Shown here one piece after another: positions 28,180 through 36,452 of a stretch of DNA of 64,000 nucleotides. The stretch is from Pseudomonas deceptionensis (GTDB taxonomy: Bacteria > Pseudomonadota > Gammaproteobacteria > Pseudomonadales > Pseudomonadaceae). Each line of letters begins with the position of its first letter. Within the stretch, counting starts at the first letter, position 1. The stretch lies in NCBI RefSeq assembly GCF_900106095.1, contig NZ_FNUD01000002.1, forward strand, positions 2,005,501 through 2,069,500, read 5' to 3'. The position numbers and the translations under genes were made by a program. The notes beneath the pieces are model-generated. The model was not told where the DNA came from. It made no database searches and worked only from the letters and a program-made list of their open reading frames with translations.

Positions 28180-28779
28180 TTAGCCAACGTTGTAGGACTG
28201 GCCGGTTTGCAAGCCTTCCACGCTTTTGGCGTAGGCCAGCGCCACATCTGCGGCTGCAACCGGTTTGAAACCACGGAAGTACGGTGCGTATTTGTCCATG
28301 GCTTCTGCCAGCACGGTAGGGCTGACCGAGTTCACCCGCAACCCGCGTGGCAATTCAATGGCTGCCGCTTTTACAAAGCCGTCCAGTGCAGCGTTGACCA
28401 GTGCCGCCGAGCTACCGGTGCGGATCGGCTCGCGGTTGAGTACACCACTGGTGAAGGTGAACGAGGCGCCATCGTTGGCGAATTCGCGACCGATCAGCAT
28501 CAGGTTGACCTGCCCCATCAATTTGTCCTGCAAGCCCAGGGCAAAGTCTTTCTCGCTCATCTCGGCCAGCGGCACAAAGTTGACGTTGCCTGCTGCACAG
28601 ATCAGCGCGTCGAAGCGCCCGGTCTGTTCGAACAGCTTGCGAATCGATGCACTGTCGCTGATATCCACCTGAAAATCGCCGCTTTTGCGGCCAATACGCA
28701 CGATCTCATGGCGCGGTGACAACTCGCGATCAATAGCTGAACCAATGGTGCCGTTAGCGCCGATCAACAGGATTTTCAT
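28180..28779 (-). CDS. Short-chain dehydrogenase/reductase
   Basis: This 199-residue protein has an N-terminal NAD(P) fold (MKILLIGANGTIGSAI, basic RIGRKSG suggesting NADPH). The ICAAGN motif is present and AALVNAALDGFVKAAAIEL sits at the active-site helix. The usual Y-x3-K is replaced by A-x-V-N-A-A-L in this region, as in short atypical members, so catalysis is uncertain. The ATG at 28779 begins the nucleotide-binding strand. It is divergent from the LysR gene, which may regulate it. Confidence 0.88.
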   Translation of the reverse strand: MKILLIGANGTIGSAIDRELSPRHEIVRIGRKSGDFQVDISDSASIRKLFEQTGRFDALICAAGNVNFVPLAEMSEKDFALGLQDKLMGQVNLMLIGREFANDGASFTFTSGVLNREPIRTGSSAALVNAALDGFVKAAAIELPRGLRVNSVSPTVLAEAMDKYAPYFRGFKPVAAADVALAYAKSVEGLQTGQSYNVG

Positions 28780-28883
28780 GCTGTGTTCCTTCAAGGAAGA
28801 GGTGAGCGCTCAGTCTAGTAGTGGTTTTTTAGCGCGATAAGCGCACTAATAGGCAACCTTTGGTTTTCATATGGAAACAATCC

Positions 28884-29792
28884 ATGAGCGAAATGGATGA
28901 TCTGGCGGCCTTCGCGGTGTTGATCGATGCGGGCAGTTTCACCTTGGCCGCCCAGCAGTTGGGCTGCAGCAAAGGGCAGCTGTCCAAGCGCATCAGTTTG
29001 CTGGAAGACCGGTTTTCGGTGGTATTGCTGCACCGCACCACCAGGCGTTTGAGCCTGACCGCTGCTGGCGCTGCGTTATTGCCCCAGGCCCAGGCATTGG
29101 TGGTGCAAGTGGAGCGGGCACGTCAGGCATTGGCCCGGTTAAAGGACGACATGGCCGGGCCGGTGCGTATGACTGTGCCCGTGTCCTTGGGCGAAACGTT
29201 TTTTGATGCGCTGTTGCTGGAGTTTTCCCGTGAATACCCAGAGGTGCAGATTGAGCTGGAGCTCAACAACAGTTACCGCGACATGGCACGGGAGGGGTTT
29301 GATCTGGCTATCCGTTCGCAGGTCGCCAGCCACGAACGGCTGGTGGCCAAGCCCGTGCTGAACTGGCACGAAGTCACCTGCGCCAGCCCGGTCTACCTTG
29401 AGCAGCACGGTGAGCCGACCACGCCGCAGCAACTGGCCGAGCATCGCTGCCTGCTCAACAGCCATTACAGTGGCCGCGAAGAATGGCAGTACCACCGCCA
29501 GCATGAATTGCACCGGGTGCGGGTGTCGGGACCGTTTGCCAGCAACCACTACAGTTTGCTCAAAAAGGCCGCAGTGATCGGCGCCGGCATCGCCCGTTTG
29601 CCCTCGTACATGCTCAATGCCGAATTGGCCGACGGGCGTTTATGCGGGTTGTTGCGTGACTATCAAACACGCAGTAACCCGATGTATCTGGTTCATCCGT
29701 ATCAAGGCGGTTTGCCCAAGCGCACGCAGGTACTGGCGGATTACCTTGTGGGCTGGTTCCAGCGCAGTGGTGAGGCAATCAACCAGCTTTAA
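28884..29792 (+). CDS. LysR family transcriptional regulator
   Basis: This 302-residue regulator has an N-terminal helix-turn-helix (MDDLAAFAVLIDAGSFTLAA, then LSKRISLLEDRF) and a C-terminal effector-binding domain starting GPVRMTVPVSLGETFFD. It belongs to the CrgA/YhjC-like group of LysR proteins. The divergent short-chain dehydrogenase gene, whose start is 104 bases away, is the most probable target. Its stop shares the sequence TTAA with the stop of the convergent doxX gene, a four-base overlap. Confidence 0.93.
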   Translation: MSEMDDLAAFAVLIDAGSFTLAAQQLGCSKGQLSKRISLLEDRFSVVLLHRTTRRLSLTAAGAALLPQAQALVVQVERARQALARLKDDMAGPVRMTVPVSLGETFFDALLLEFSREYPEVQIELELNNSYRDMAREGFDLAIRSQVASHERLVAKPVLNWHEVTCASPVYLEQHGEPTTPQQLAEHRCLLNSHYSGREEWQYHRQHELHRVRVSGPFASNHYSLLKKAAVIGAGIARLPSYMLNAELADGRLCGLLRDYQTRSNPMYLVHPYQGGLPKRTQVLADYLVGWFQRSGEAINQL

Positions 29793-30292
29793 CGAAAACG
29801 CCGGACGATCAGATGATCAATCGACAACACGCCGGGGCCTCTGGCCATCAGGTACAACAGTATTGCTGCCCAGGTGCCGTGGGTCGGGTAGGCGTCGGGG
29901 TATACGAATAGCTGAATGGTCAGTGTCATCCCCAGCAGTGCCAGCGCCGAGAAACGTGTGGCGAACCCCAGCAGGATCAGCACGGGGAAGAAGTGCTCAC
30001 TGAAGGCCGCGGCGTGTGCGGCAACCTCGGGTGACAGCAGCGGGACTTTGTACTCCGTACTGAACAAGTACACCGCGGAGTCCGCCAGGTGGGGGATGCC
30101 GGGTTCAAAGGTGCCGCTCACCAGGTCGATGGCCAAACCTTCGACCTTGGTCTGGCCCGATTTCCAGAACACCGCCGCAATCGAAAACCGAGCGACAAAG
30201 GCTATCAGCGAGTGGGGGATGCGTTGCATCAGCCCGATCGCACCCTCAAGCCAGCGGCGGAGCAGGGATGGCGGCGCAGAGTGGGTGTTCAT
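29789..30292 (-). CDS. DoxX family membrane protein (HvfX-like), end of bufferin operon
   Basis: This 167-residue DoxX-family inner-membrane protein has four helices. Typical segments are FSIAAVFWKSGQTKVEG, FSEHFFPVLILLGFATRFSALALLGMT and GTWAAILLYLMARGPG. DoxX proteins are regular members of bufferin (HvfABCX/BufABC) operons, where their job is unclear and may involve redox or membrane delivery. Its start overlaps the bufC stop by four bases. The operon ends here, convergent with and overlapping the LysR gene. Confidence 0.88.
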   Translation of the reverse strand: MNTHSAPPSLLRRWLEGAIGLMQRIPHSLIAFVARFSIAAVFWKSGQTKVEGLAIDLVSGTFEPGIPHLADSAVYLFSTEYKVPLLSPEVAAHAAAFSEHFFPVLILLGFATRFSALALLGMTLTIQLFVYPDAYPTHGTWAAILLYLMARGPGVLSIDHLIVRRFR

Positions 30293-31062
30293 GGCGAAAC
30301 CTCGCAGCAGGGGTGAAGACCAGTGATGGCGCCATGTGCAATCAACAGCGCCAGGGCCTGGCCCAGGTCAAAATCAGGGTCGGCTTCCAGGGCATGCTCA
30401 GCGGCCGGGCCCAGGCCATTGCCGTCTTTGATCAAGCGTACAAAAGCAGCGCACCCCGAGCTCACCGCAAACACCTCCACTCGCAAACCGTGGCGCAGCA
30501 CCAAGGTGCTTTGTGGCTGACGTGGGTCAAGCCCCTGGATCTGCCCTTGGGGCTGGTGAGCCGCCCACAAGGCGGCTATGGCGTAGGGCGAATGCATGGC
30601 TGCGACGCCGGGATGCAGTTGCAGGTGCAATTGGGCCAGGCCTTGCGGGTTGTTGAGCGCCCGGGCCAGTAATTGTGGGTTCACTGCGCACACGTCTGCG
30701 GCGTGAAAGGCCTGGACACACAAGCGTTCGAGGCGGGCGATATCGGACAGATAAGGCAGGCTGTCAGCGGGTGCAAAGCCCTTGATGAAGTCAGCGAACT
30801 GGCCGCCATAGGTGCTCATGACCGGGTTGTCGGGCGGGAATTTCGCAATGAACATCTGCGCCATGGCCTGAAAAAAGGCTTCACCGACCAACTGTGAAAC
30901 CACCGGGTAGCTGGTGGCCAGTGCGTTGATCAGGCCACTTTGCACATTGTTGCGATACACAGAGAAACGGCGGCCAACGTCGCCGTTGTTGGAGGTGATT
31001 CCGTCTGGGCAGAGTGCGTTTGGATTGAGCAGCGCTGCGCAGAAATCATCGTACATTTTCAT
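30289..31062 (-). CDS. bufC: BufC/HvfC-type partner protein (DUF2063 family)
   Basis: This 257-residue protein carries the DUF2063 domain in its first 100 residues (YDDFCAALLNP, RRFSVYRNNVQSGLINAL, YPVVSQLVGEAFFQAMA, PPDNPVMSTYGGQFADFI). DUF2063 proteins accompany DUF692 enzymes and act as recognition partners that bring the precursor peptide to the enzyme. Its start overlaps the bufB stop by four bases and its stop overlaps doxX, so translation is probably coupled along the operon. The assignment is strong by neighbourhood and domain. Confidence 0.9.
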   Translation of the reverse strand: MKMYDDFCAALLNPNALCPDGITSNNGDVGRRFSVYRNNVQSGLINALATSYPVVSQLVGEAFFQAMAQMFIAKFPPDNPVMSTYGGQFADFIKGFAPADSLPYLSDIARLERLCVQAFHAADVCAVNPQLLARALNNPQGLAQLHLQLHPGVAAMHSPYAIAALWAAHQPQGQIQGLDPRQPQSTLVLRHGLRVEVFAVSSGCAAFVRLIKDGNGLGPAAEHALEADPDFDLGQALALLIAHGAITGLHPCCEVSP

Positions 31063-31940
31063 GTTTGCACCTGTGCGCGGAGCAGGCAGTCATCGGCGAG
31101 TCGGGCTTCCTGTACCAGTTCGGCAAGTGCCGGCAGGCAGTTGTCGCGTTCGATCAGGGTGGCCGTGGGGCCCAATCGATCGAGCACCTGCCGGTACAGC
31201 GTCCATACCGCCTGATCGACCGGTGCGCCGTGGTTGTCGATCAGCAGGCGTTGACCCGGGTTGACCGTGTCTTCAGCAAAGCCTGCCAGATGAAGCTCGC
31301 CAACGGCCTGCAGCGGCAAGGCATCGATGTAGGCCAAGGGGGAGCGGGCGTGGTTTACGCAGGACACGTAGACGTTGTTTACATCCAGCAAAAGGCCACA
31401 GCCGCTGCGGTTGATGACTTCGTGGATGAAGCTGGCTTCGTCGAAGTGGGCCTCGTCGAACTCGATATAAGTTGCGGGGTTTTCCAGTAGGATCTGGCGC
31501 TGCAACAGGTTTTGCACCTGGTCCACATGCGCACAAACCCGCGTTAACGTGGCAGTGTCATAACGCAATGGCAGCAGGTCATTAAGGAAAAACGGCCCGT
31601 GGGAGGACCACGCCAGATGTTCGGAAAACATCTGTGGCTGGTAGCGATTGAGCAATATGCTCAAGCGTTTCAAGTGTTCGGTATCGAGCGGCTTTTCGCC
31701 GCCAATCGACAGGCCTACCCCATGGATCGAGAGCGGGTACTGCTCGCGGATCAGGTTCAGGTAGTGGTGGAAAGGCCCACCGGCGACCATGTAGTTCTCT
31801 GCATGTACCTCAAAGAACCCGACGTCAGGCCGGGTATCGAGTACATCCCGGAAATGCTCGGCCTTGAGCCCCAGCCCCGCACGCGGCGGAAGCTGGGGCG
31901 CGCGAGGCGCGATGAGCGAAGCAGGCAGGCTGTGCATCAT
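31059..31940 (-). CDS. bufB: BufB: multinuclear iron oxidase (MNIO, DUF692) for RiPP maturation
   Basis: This 293-residue TIM-barrel protein is of the DUF692 family. Known members use two or three iron atoms to oxidise cysteines in precursor peptides. Candidate metal ligands are all present: FEVHAENY, LSIHGVGLSI, EHLAW, LLLDVNNVYV, ELHLAGF, LIDNHGAPVD and IERDNCLPAL. The expected substrate is the Cys-rich peptide encoded 20 bases upstream. The start at 31940 (two consecutive ATG codons) is chosen because the longer frame runs through the bufA gene. Copper-chelating thiooxazole products are known for homologues. Confidence 0.92.
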   Translation of the reverse strand: MMHSLPASLIAPRAPQLPPRAGLGLKAEHFRDVLDTRPDVGFFEVHAENYMVAGGPFHHYLNLIREQYPLSIHGVGLSIGGEKPLDTEHLKRLSILLNRYQPQMFSEHLAWSSHGPFFLNDLLPLRYDTATLTRVCAHVDQVQNLLQRQILLENPATYIEFDEAHFDEASFIHEVINRSGCGLLLDVNNVYVSCVNHARSPLAYIDALPLQAVGELHLAGFAEDTVNPGQRLLIDNHGAPVDQAVWTLYRQVLDRLGPTATLIERDNCLPALAELVQEARLADDCLLRAQVQT

Positions 31941-31959
31941 CAACACTCGGCTACGCGGA

Positions 31960-32262
31960 TCAGGATTTGGCAGTGAACGCTTTGAGTTGGCCAAAACCGG
32001 TCGCAGAGGTGCTGCTGGCGGTTTTATCGCAGGTGCCTTTAGGGACCAGTTTCCAGGCATTGGCCTGGTTGTCTGTCTTGGCGGTGCCTGCGCAGGTAGT
32101 GCCTGCACCTGCCGCGCAATCGTTGTGGCCCTTCATGGCAACCCCGAAGCACTTCTCCATATCGCCAGCAGCCTGGGCGGGCAGGGCGGCAATGCTCAGG
32201 GCGGAACCCAGAGCAAGTGCCAATGCAGCGGCGGACAGGGTGCGGGTAGTTATGTTGTTCAT
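31960..32262 (-). CDS. bufA: BufA: bufferin precursor peptide (DUF2282), predicted copper-binding RiPP
   Basis: This 100-residue precursor has a signal peptide ending about residue 31 (IAALPAQA). Four cysteines follow at 38, 49, 57 and 78, in the DUF2282 pattern [20 protein letters not shown] and VPKGTC. In bufferins of other proteobacteria the central cysteines are converted to copper-binding heterocycles by the DUF692 enzyme and the product is exported to the periplasm. The ATG at 32262 has GGAG seven bases upstream. The 15-codon longer frame lacks this. It is first in a four-gene operon with bufB, bufC and doxX. Confidence 0.9.
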   Translation of the reverse strand: MNNITTRTLSAAALALALGSALSIAALPAQAAGDMEKCFGVAMKGHNDCAAGAGTTCAGTAKTDNQANAWKLVPKGTCDKTASSTSATGFGQLKAFTAKS

Positions 32263-32307
32263 GGTGATTCTCCAGATCCCGGTAGCGATTGCTGCCGGCT
32301 TACCCAA

Positions 32308-32335
32308 CTAGAGAGGCGAGATTGAAAGTTGTTAC
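32308..32335 (-). promoter_or_regulatory. Weak candidate ECF-type promoter for the bufferin operon
   Basis: On the minus strand GTAACA and CTCTAG are separated by 16 bases, about 45 bases before the bufA ATG. GTAAC-type minus-35 elements are common for ECF sigma factors, which control bufferin operons in Caulobacter. No sigma or anti-sigma gene is adjacent here, and the minus-10 match is poor. Confidence 0.2.
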
Positions 32336-32355
32336 AGCCAATTTGAATTATTTTA

Positions 32356-32498
32356 TGTAGCCGCTGAGGAGCGTAGCGAGGCTGCGATCGGTTTGGTGCG
32401 CCACTGCGACGCAGCAGTCGCAAAGCAAGATCACGCGGTCTATCAGGACATTAAGGTTTGCAGCCGATCGCAGCCTTCGTTCCTCGTCAGCGGCTACA
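32356..32498. repeat. 143-bp long-arm inverted repeat (Pseudomonas intergenic palindrome)
   Basis: The left arm 32356-32391 (TGTAGCCGCTGAGGAGCG...) and right arm 32464-32498 (...CAGCGGCTACA) are imperfect inverted copies of about 35 bases. They have the same ends as the elements at 7208 and 57024. It fills most of the gap between the bufA promoter region and the braG terminator. No gene is seen. Confidence 0.75.
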
Positions 32499-32518
32499 GA
32501 TTATGAGTCGTTTAACGA

Positions 32519-32542
32519 AAAACGGCCCCGAAGGGCCGTTTT
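32519..32542. terminator. Terminator of the bra operon
   Basis: A stem AAAACGGCCC / GGGCCGTTTT with a four-base loop gives a T-rich end in both directions. It lies 18 bases after the braG stop. Confidence 0.85.
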
Positions 32543-32559
32543 GTATGTTGCAGGCAGGT

Positions 32560-33261
32560 TTAGCCGCCCAGATACGCGTCACGCACTTTAGGATCGTTGA
32601 GCAGTTGTTCGCCGGTGCCTTGCATGACCACACGGCCGTTTTCCAGCACGTAGGCGCGGTCAGCGATTTTCAGTGCCTGGTTGGCGTTTTGTTCCACCAG
32701 AAACACCGTTACACCTTCACTTCGCAGTTGCTCGATGATGTCGAAAATCTGCTGGATGATGATCGGTGCCAGGCCCAGTGATGGCTCGTCAAGCAACAGC
32801 AGCTTGGGCTTGCTCATCAAGGCCCGGCCAATGGCGAGCATTTGCTGCTCGCCACCGGACATGGTGCCGCCGCGTTGGCTGAAACGTTCTTTCAGGCGCG
32901 GGAACAAGTGCAAAACCTTGTCCATTTGCTCTTCATACTCTTGCTTGCCGGTAAAGAAGCCGCCCATGGCGAGGTTTTCTTCCACGGTCAGGCGAGCAAA
33001 AACCCTACGGCCCTCAGGTACAACGGCGATGCTTTTGCGCATGATCTGCGCCGAGGTCAGCCCCACCAGCTCTTCGCCCAGGTAGCGGATGCTGCCGCTG
33101 TGGGCTTGCGGCGAACCGCACAGGGTCATCATCAAGGTCGATTTCCCTGCACCGTTGGCGCCGATCAGGGTAACGATTTCGCCCTGACGTACCTCGACGT
33201 TGACACCGTGCAGGGCCTGGATCTTGCCGTAAAAGGTCGAGACGTTTTCGAATTGCAGCAT
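32560..33261 (-). CDS. braG: Branched-chain amino acid ABC transporter ATPase BraG (LivF)
   Basis: This 233-residue cytoplasmic ATPase works with BraF to drive uptake of leucine, isoleucine and valine. Visible motifs are Walker A GANGAGKST, signature MSGGEQQMLAIGRAL, Walker B LLLLDEPSLGLAP and the LivF-specific FLVEQNANQAL. Length is typical. It is last in the braDEFG run, starting directly at the end of braF with no gap, and is followed by a terminator. Confidence 0.96.
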   Translation of the reverse strand: MLQFENVSTFYGKIQALHGVNVEVRQGEIVTLIGANGAGKSTLMMTLCGSPQAHSGSIRYLGEELVGLTSAQIMRKSIAVVPEGRRVFARLTVEENLAMGGFFTGKQEYEEQMDKVLHLFPRLKERFSQRGGTMSGGEQQMLAIGRALMSKPKLLLLDEPSLGLAPIIIQQIFDIIEQLRSEGVTVFLVEQNANQALKIADRAYVLENGRVVMQGTGEQLLNDPKVRDAYLGG

Positions 33262-34029
33262 TTACGCTTCCCCCAAATAGGCTTTGATCACTTCAGGGTT
33301 ATCGCGGATCTGTTCCGGCGTCCCGTCAGCCAAAGGCGTGCCCTGGTTGATCACCACGATATGGTCGGAAATGCTCATGACCAGTTTCATGTCGTGCTCA
33401 ATCAACAGCACGGTGGCGTTGTGTTCATTACGCAACACACTGATCAGCGCTTTGAGGTCTTCGGTTTCCTTGGGGTTCAGGCCAGCCGCTGGCTCGTCGA
33501 GCATAAGGATGCGCGGGCGCGTCATCATGCAACGGGCGATTTCCAGGCGTCGCTGTTGTCCGTAGGCCAGGGTTCCCGCCGGGCGGTTGGCGAACTCGGT
33601 CAGGTTGACCTTGTCCAGCCAGTACGCGGCGTAGTCCAGGGCATCACGTTCGCTTTTGCGGAATGACGGGGTTTTGAACAGCCCGGCCAGAAAGTTGGTA
33701 TTGAGGTGACGATGCTGGGCAATCAGCAGGTTCTCAACGGCCGTCATATCCTTGAACAGGCGTACGTTCTGGAAGGTGCGAACCACGCCTTTGCGCGCAA
33801 TCTCGTGGCCCGGCAAGCCTTCAATAGACTCACCGTCCAGCAGGATGCTGCCCGCAGACGGTTTGTAAAAACCGGTCAGGCAGTTGAAGACGGTGGTCTT
33901 GCCGGCGCCGTTAGGGCCGATCATCGACACCACCTGTTTTTCCTTGACGGTCAGGGCCACGCCATTCACCGCCAACAAGCCGCCAAAGCGCATGCTCAGG
34001 CCGCTGACTTTCAGTAACTCGCGGCTCAT
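33262..34029 (-). CDS. braF: Branched-chain amino acid ABC transporter ATPase BraF (LivG)
   Basis: This 255-residue ATPase has Walker [10 protein letters not shown], LivG-type [10 protein letters not shown], signature [15 protein letters not shown], Walker [14 protein letters not shown] and the H-loop [10 protein letters not shown]. It dimerises with BraG under the BraD-BraE channel. Its start overlaps the braE stop by four bases. Confidence 0.96.
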   Translation of the reverse strand: MSRELLKVSGLSMRFGGLLAVNGVALTVKEKQVVSMIGPNGAGKTTVFNCLTGFYKPSAGSILLDGESIEGLPGHEIARKGVVRTFQNVRLFKDMTAVENLLIAQHRHLNTNFLAGLFKTPSFRKSERDALDYAAYWLDKVNLTEFANRPAGTLAYGQQRRLEIARCMMTRPRILMLDEPAAGLNPKETEDLKALISVLRNEHNATVLLIEHDMKLVMSISDHIVVINQGTPLADGTPEQIRDNPEVIKAYLGEA

Positions 34030-35282
34030 TTTCGCAGCTCCAGGTGAGGACGTTGCATTGGCAGCAGACCTTGCGGACGCCAGATCATCATCAGCACCAT
34101 CAGGGCACCAAACAGCAGCATCCGGTATTCGCTGAACTCACGCATCATTTCCGGCAGCAGGATCATGACCACGGCTGCCAGGATGACACCCAGTTGTGAG
34201 CCCATGCCGCCCAGTACCACGATGGCCAGAATGATCGCCGACTCAAGGAAGGTGAACGATTCCGGTGTCACCAGGCCCTGGCGCGCGGCAAAGAAGCTGC
34301 CGGCAAAACCTGCAAAGGTTGCACCCAGGGTAAAGGCTGACAGCTTGATCACAGTCGGGTTCAGGCCCAGGGCACGGCAGGCGATTTCGTCTTCGCGCAG
34401 CGCTTCCCATGCGCGGCCGATCGGCATGCGCAGCAGGCGGTTGATCACGAACAGCACCAGCAGCACCAGTACCAGCGCGATCAGGTACAGGAAAATGACC
34501 TTGTTGATCGAGTTGTAGGCGATGCCAAAGTATTCGTGAAAGGTTTGCATGCCTTCGGCAGCGGTCCTGTCGAAGCTGAGGCCGAACAGCGTTGGTTTCG
34601 GGATGTTGCTGATACCGTTTGGCCCGCCGGTGATGTCCGTCAGGTTACGCAGGAACAGGCGGATGATTTCACCGAAGCCCAGTGTCACGATGGCCAGATA
34701 GTCGCCGCGCAAGCGCAGTACCGGGAAACCGAGCACCAGGCCGAAGGAGGCTGTCATCAGGCCCGCCAGCGGCAGGCAGACCCAGAAACTCAGGCCGAAG
34801 TAATGCGAGAGCAGTGCGTAGGTGTAGGCACCCACGGCATAGAACCCTACATAACCCAGGTCCAGCAGGCCGGCCAGACCCACTACGATGTTCAGGCCCA
34901 GGCCGAGCATCACGTAGATCAGGATCAGCGTGGCAATGTCTACTGCGCCGCGCGAGCCGTAGAACGGCCAGACCAGCGCCACCATGACCAGACCGAGGAT
35001 GATCCAGCGCTGTGTGCTGGGCAGGGTCAGGAAGTTGGTGGCCTTGGTAGGCACTTTCGGCAGGCTGGGAGAGTTTTTCCAGGCCGTGCTCAATTGCTGG
35101 TTGAAAAACACGCGCACAAACATCAGCAAGGAGCAGATCGCGATCACGCTCAGGGTAAAGGTGCTGGTGTTGTGAACTTCGATGTTGATCCCGACGATAG
35201 TCAGTTTCAGACCGAGTACCGGGTAGGCTACGGCCCAGACCAACAGGGCGCTGAAGAGCGCCGACTTAAGATTCCTAGTCAT
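34026..35282 (-). CDS. braE: Branched-chain amino acid ABC transporter permease BraE (LivM)
   Basis: This 418-residue inner-membrane permease has about ten helices. An N-terminal extension holds the LivM-specific segments and the conserved core is [27 protein letters not shown], with the loop [18 protein letters not shown] that contacts the ATPases. Length is as in LivM of pseudomonads. Start and stop each overlap the neighbours by four bases, as expected in this tight operon. Confidence 0.96.
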   Translation of the reverse strand: MTRNLKSALFSALLVWAVAYPVLGLKLTIVGINIEVHNTSTFTLSVIAICSLLMFVRVFFNQQLSTAWKNSPSLPKVPTKATNFLTLPSTQRWIILGLVMVALVWPFYGSRGAVDIATLILIYVMLGLGLNIVVGLAGLLDLGYVGFYAVGAYTYALLSHYFGLSFWVCLPLAGLMTASFGLVLGFPVLRLRGDYLAIVTLGFGEIIRLFLRNLTDITGGPNGISNIPKPTLFGLSFDRTAAEGMQTFHEYFGIAYNSINKVIFLYLIALVLVLLVLFVINRLLRMPIGRAWEALREDEIACRALGLNPTVIKLSAFTLGATFAGFAGSFFAARQGLVTPESFTFLESAIILAIVVLGGMGSQLGVILAAVVMILLPEMMREFSEYRMLLFGALMVLMMIWRPQGLLPMQRPHLELRK

Positions 35283-36202
35283 ACTTTTTCAATCTCCGGA
35301 CGCCCCAGAATGCCGGTCGGACGGAACAGCAGCACCAGCACCAGCAAGCCAAAAGCCACTACGTCTTTGTACTGGTCGCCAAAGATATCGGCACCAAAGG
35401 CTTCAGCCACACCGAGTACCAGGCCACCGAGCATCGCGCCAGGAATACTGCCAATCCCGCCCAATACCGCAGCGGTGAAGGCTTTAAGGCCTACCAGGAA
35501 ACCTGCGTTAGGGTTGATCACGCCGTATTGCACGCTGATCAGTACCGCCGCAACGGCTGCCAGGGCAGCACCGATCACGAAGGTCAGCGCAATGACGTTG
35601 TTGGTGTTGATGCCCAGCAGGTTGGCCATCTTCATGTCTTCGGCGCAGGCGCGGCAGGCGCGGCCCATGCGTGAACGAGAGATGAACAGGGTCAGACCAA
35701 GCATTGCGAGGAAGGTGACGACGAAGACCACAATCTGCATGTAGGAGACGATAACTTCACTGGCGCCTCCAGGGCCAAAGGTGAAGCCGCCCGGGATCAG
35801 GTTGGGGATCGATTTGTCTTTTGAGTCTTGTGCCAGTAGCACGGTGTTTTGCAGGAAGATCGACATGCCGATGGCAGAAATCAGAGGGATCAGACGGTTA
35901 CTGCCGCGCAGTGGACGGTAGGCAACCCGTTCAATGCTATAGCCGTAAGCGCTGGTGACCACGATGCTGGCGATAAACGCGGCAGTCAGCAGCAATGGCA
36001 CGCTGTCCAGACCCATCATGGTCAGGCCGGCAATGGCGATAAACGCAATATAGGAACCAATCATGTACACCTCGCCGTGGGCGAAGTTGATCATTCCAAT
36101 AATGCCGTAAACCATCGTGTAGCCGATGGCGATCAAGGCATAGGTGCTGCCAACGTTGAGGCCGTTAACCAGCATTTGGAAGAAGTGATAGATGTCAGGC
36201 AT
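35279..36202 (-). CDS. braD: Branched-chain amino acid ABC transporter permease BraD (LivH)
   Basis: This 307-residue inner-membrane permease has eight or nine helices with the LivH core [31 protein letters not shown] and the coupling loop [19 protein letters not shown]. It forms the channel with BraE. It is separated from braC by 250 bases that hold a terminator-like hairpin, so braC can be expressed more than the rest. Confidence 0.96.
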   Translation of the reverse strand: MPDIYHFFQMLVNGLNVGSTYALIAIGYTMVYGIIGMINFAHGEVYMIGSYIAFIAIAGLTMMGLDSVPLLLTAAFIASIVVTSAYGYSIERVAYRPLRGSNRLIPLISAIGMSIFLQNTVLLAQDSKDKSIPNLIPGGFTFGPGGASEVIVSYMQIVVFVVTFLAMLGLTLFISRSRMGRACRACAEDMKMANLLGINTNNVIALTFVIGAALAAVAAVLISVQYGVINPNAGFLVGLKAFTAAVLGGIGSIPGAMLGGLVLGVAEAFGADIFGDQYKDVVAFGLLVLVLLFRPTGILGRPEIEKV

Positions 36203-36396
36203 TACAAAGCTCCTAAAAACCTGAGACGCATTTCACTGGTGGAGTCATTTTCAGGCCCGGGCTGTATGGGTTTTCACCCACTTTGAGCTCAGGTCTTCTG
36301 CCAGCGAACCGCTGGTGACGGTTTTAAAGATTTTCAGGTGGACAGACTTTCGGATCACGAAAGCGCGGCCCATTATCCGTGCGGCAAAGGCCCGTA

Positions 36397-36425
36397 AAAC
36401 AAAACCCACTGCTAGCGCAGTGGGC
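36397..36425 (-). terminator. Hairpin after braC (partial terminator)
   Basis: On the minus strand an 8-bp stem CCCACTGC / GCAGTGGG with loop GCTA is followed by TTTTGTTTTA. It is 28 bases after the braC stop. Read-through would serve braDEFG. Confidence 0.8.
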
Positions 36426-36452
36426 TTTGAATGTCAGGCCGCAACTTCGCTC

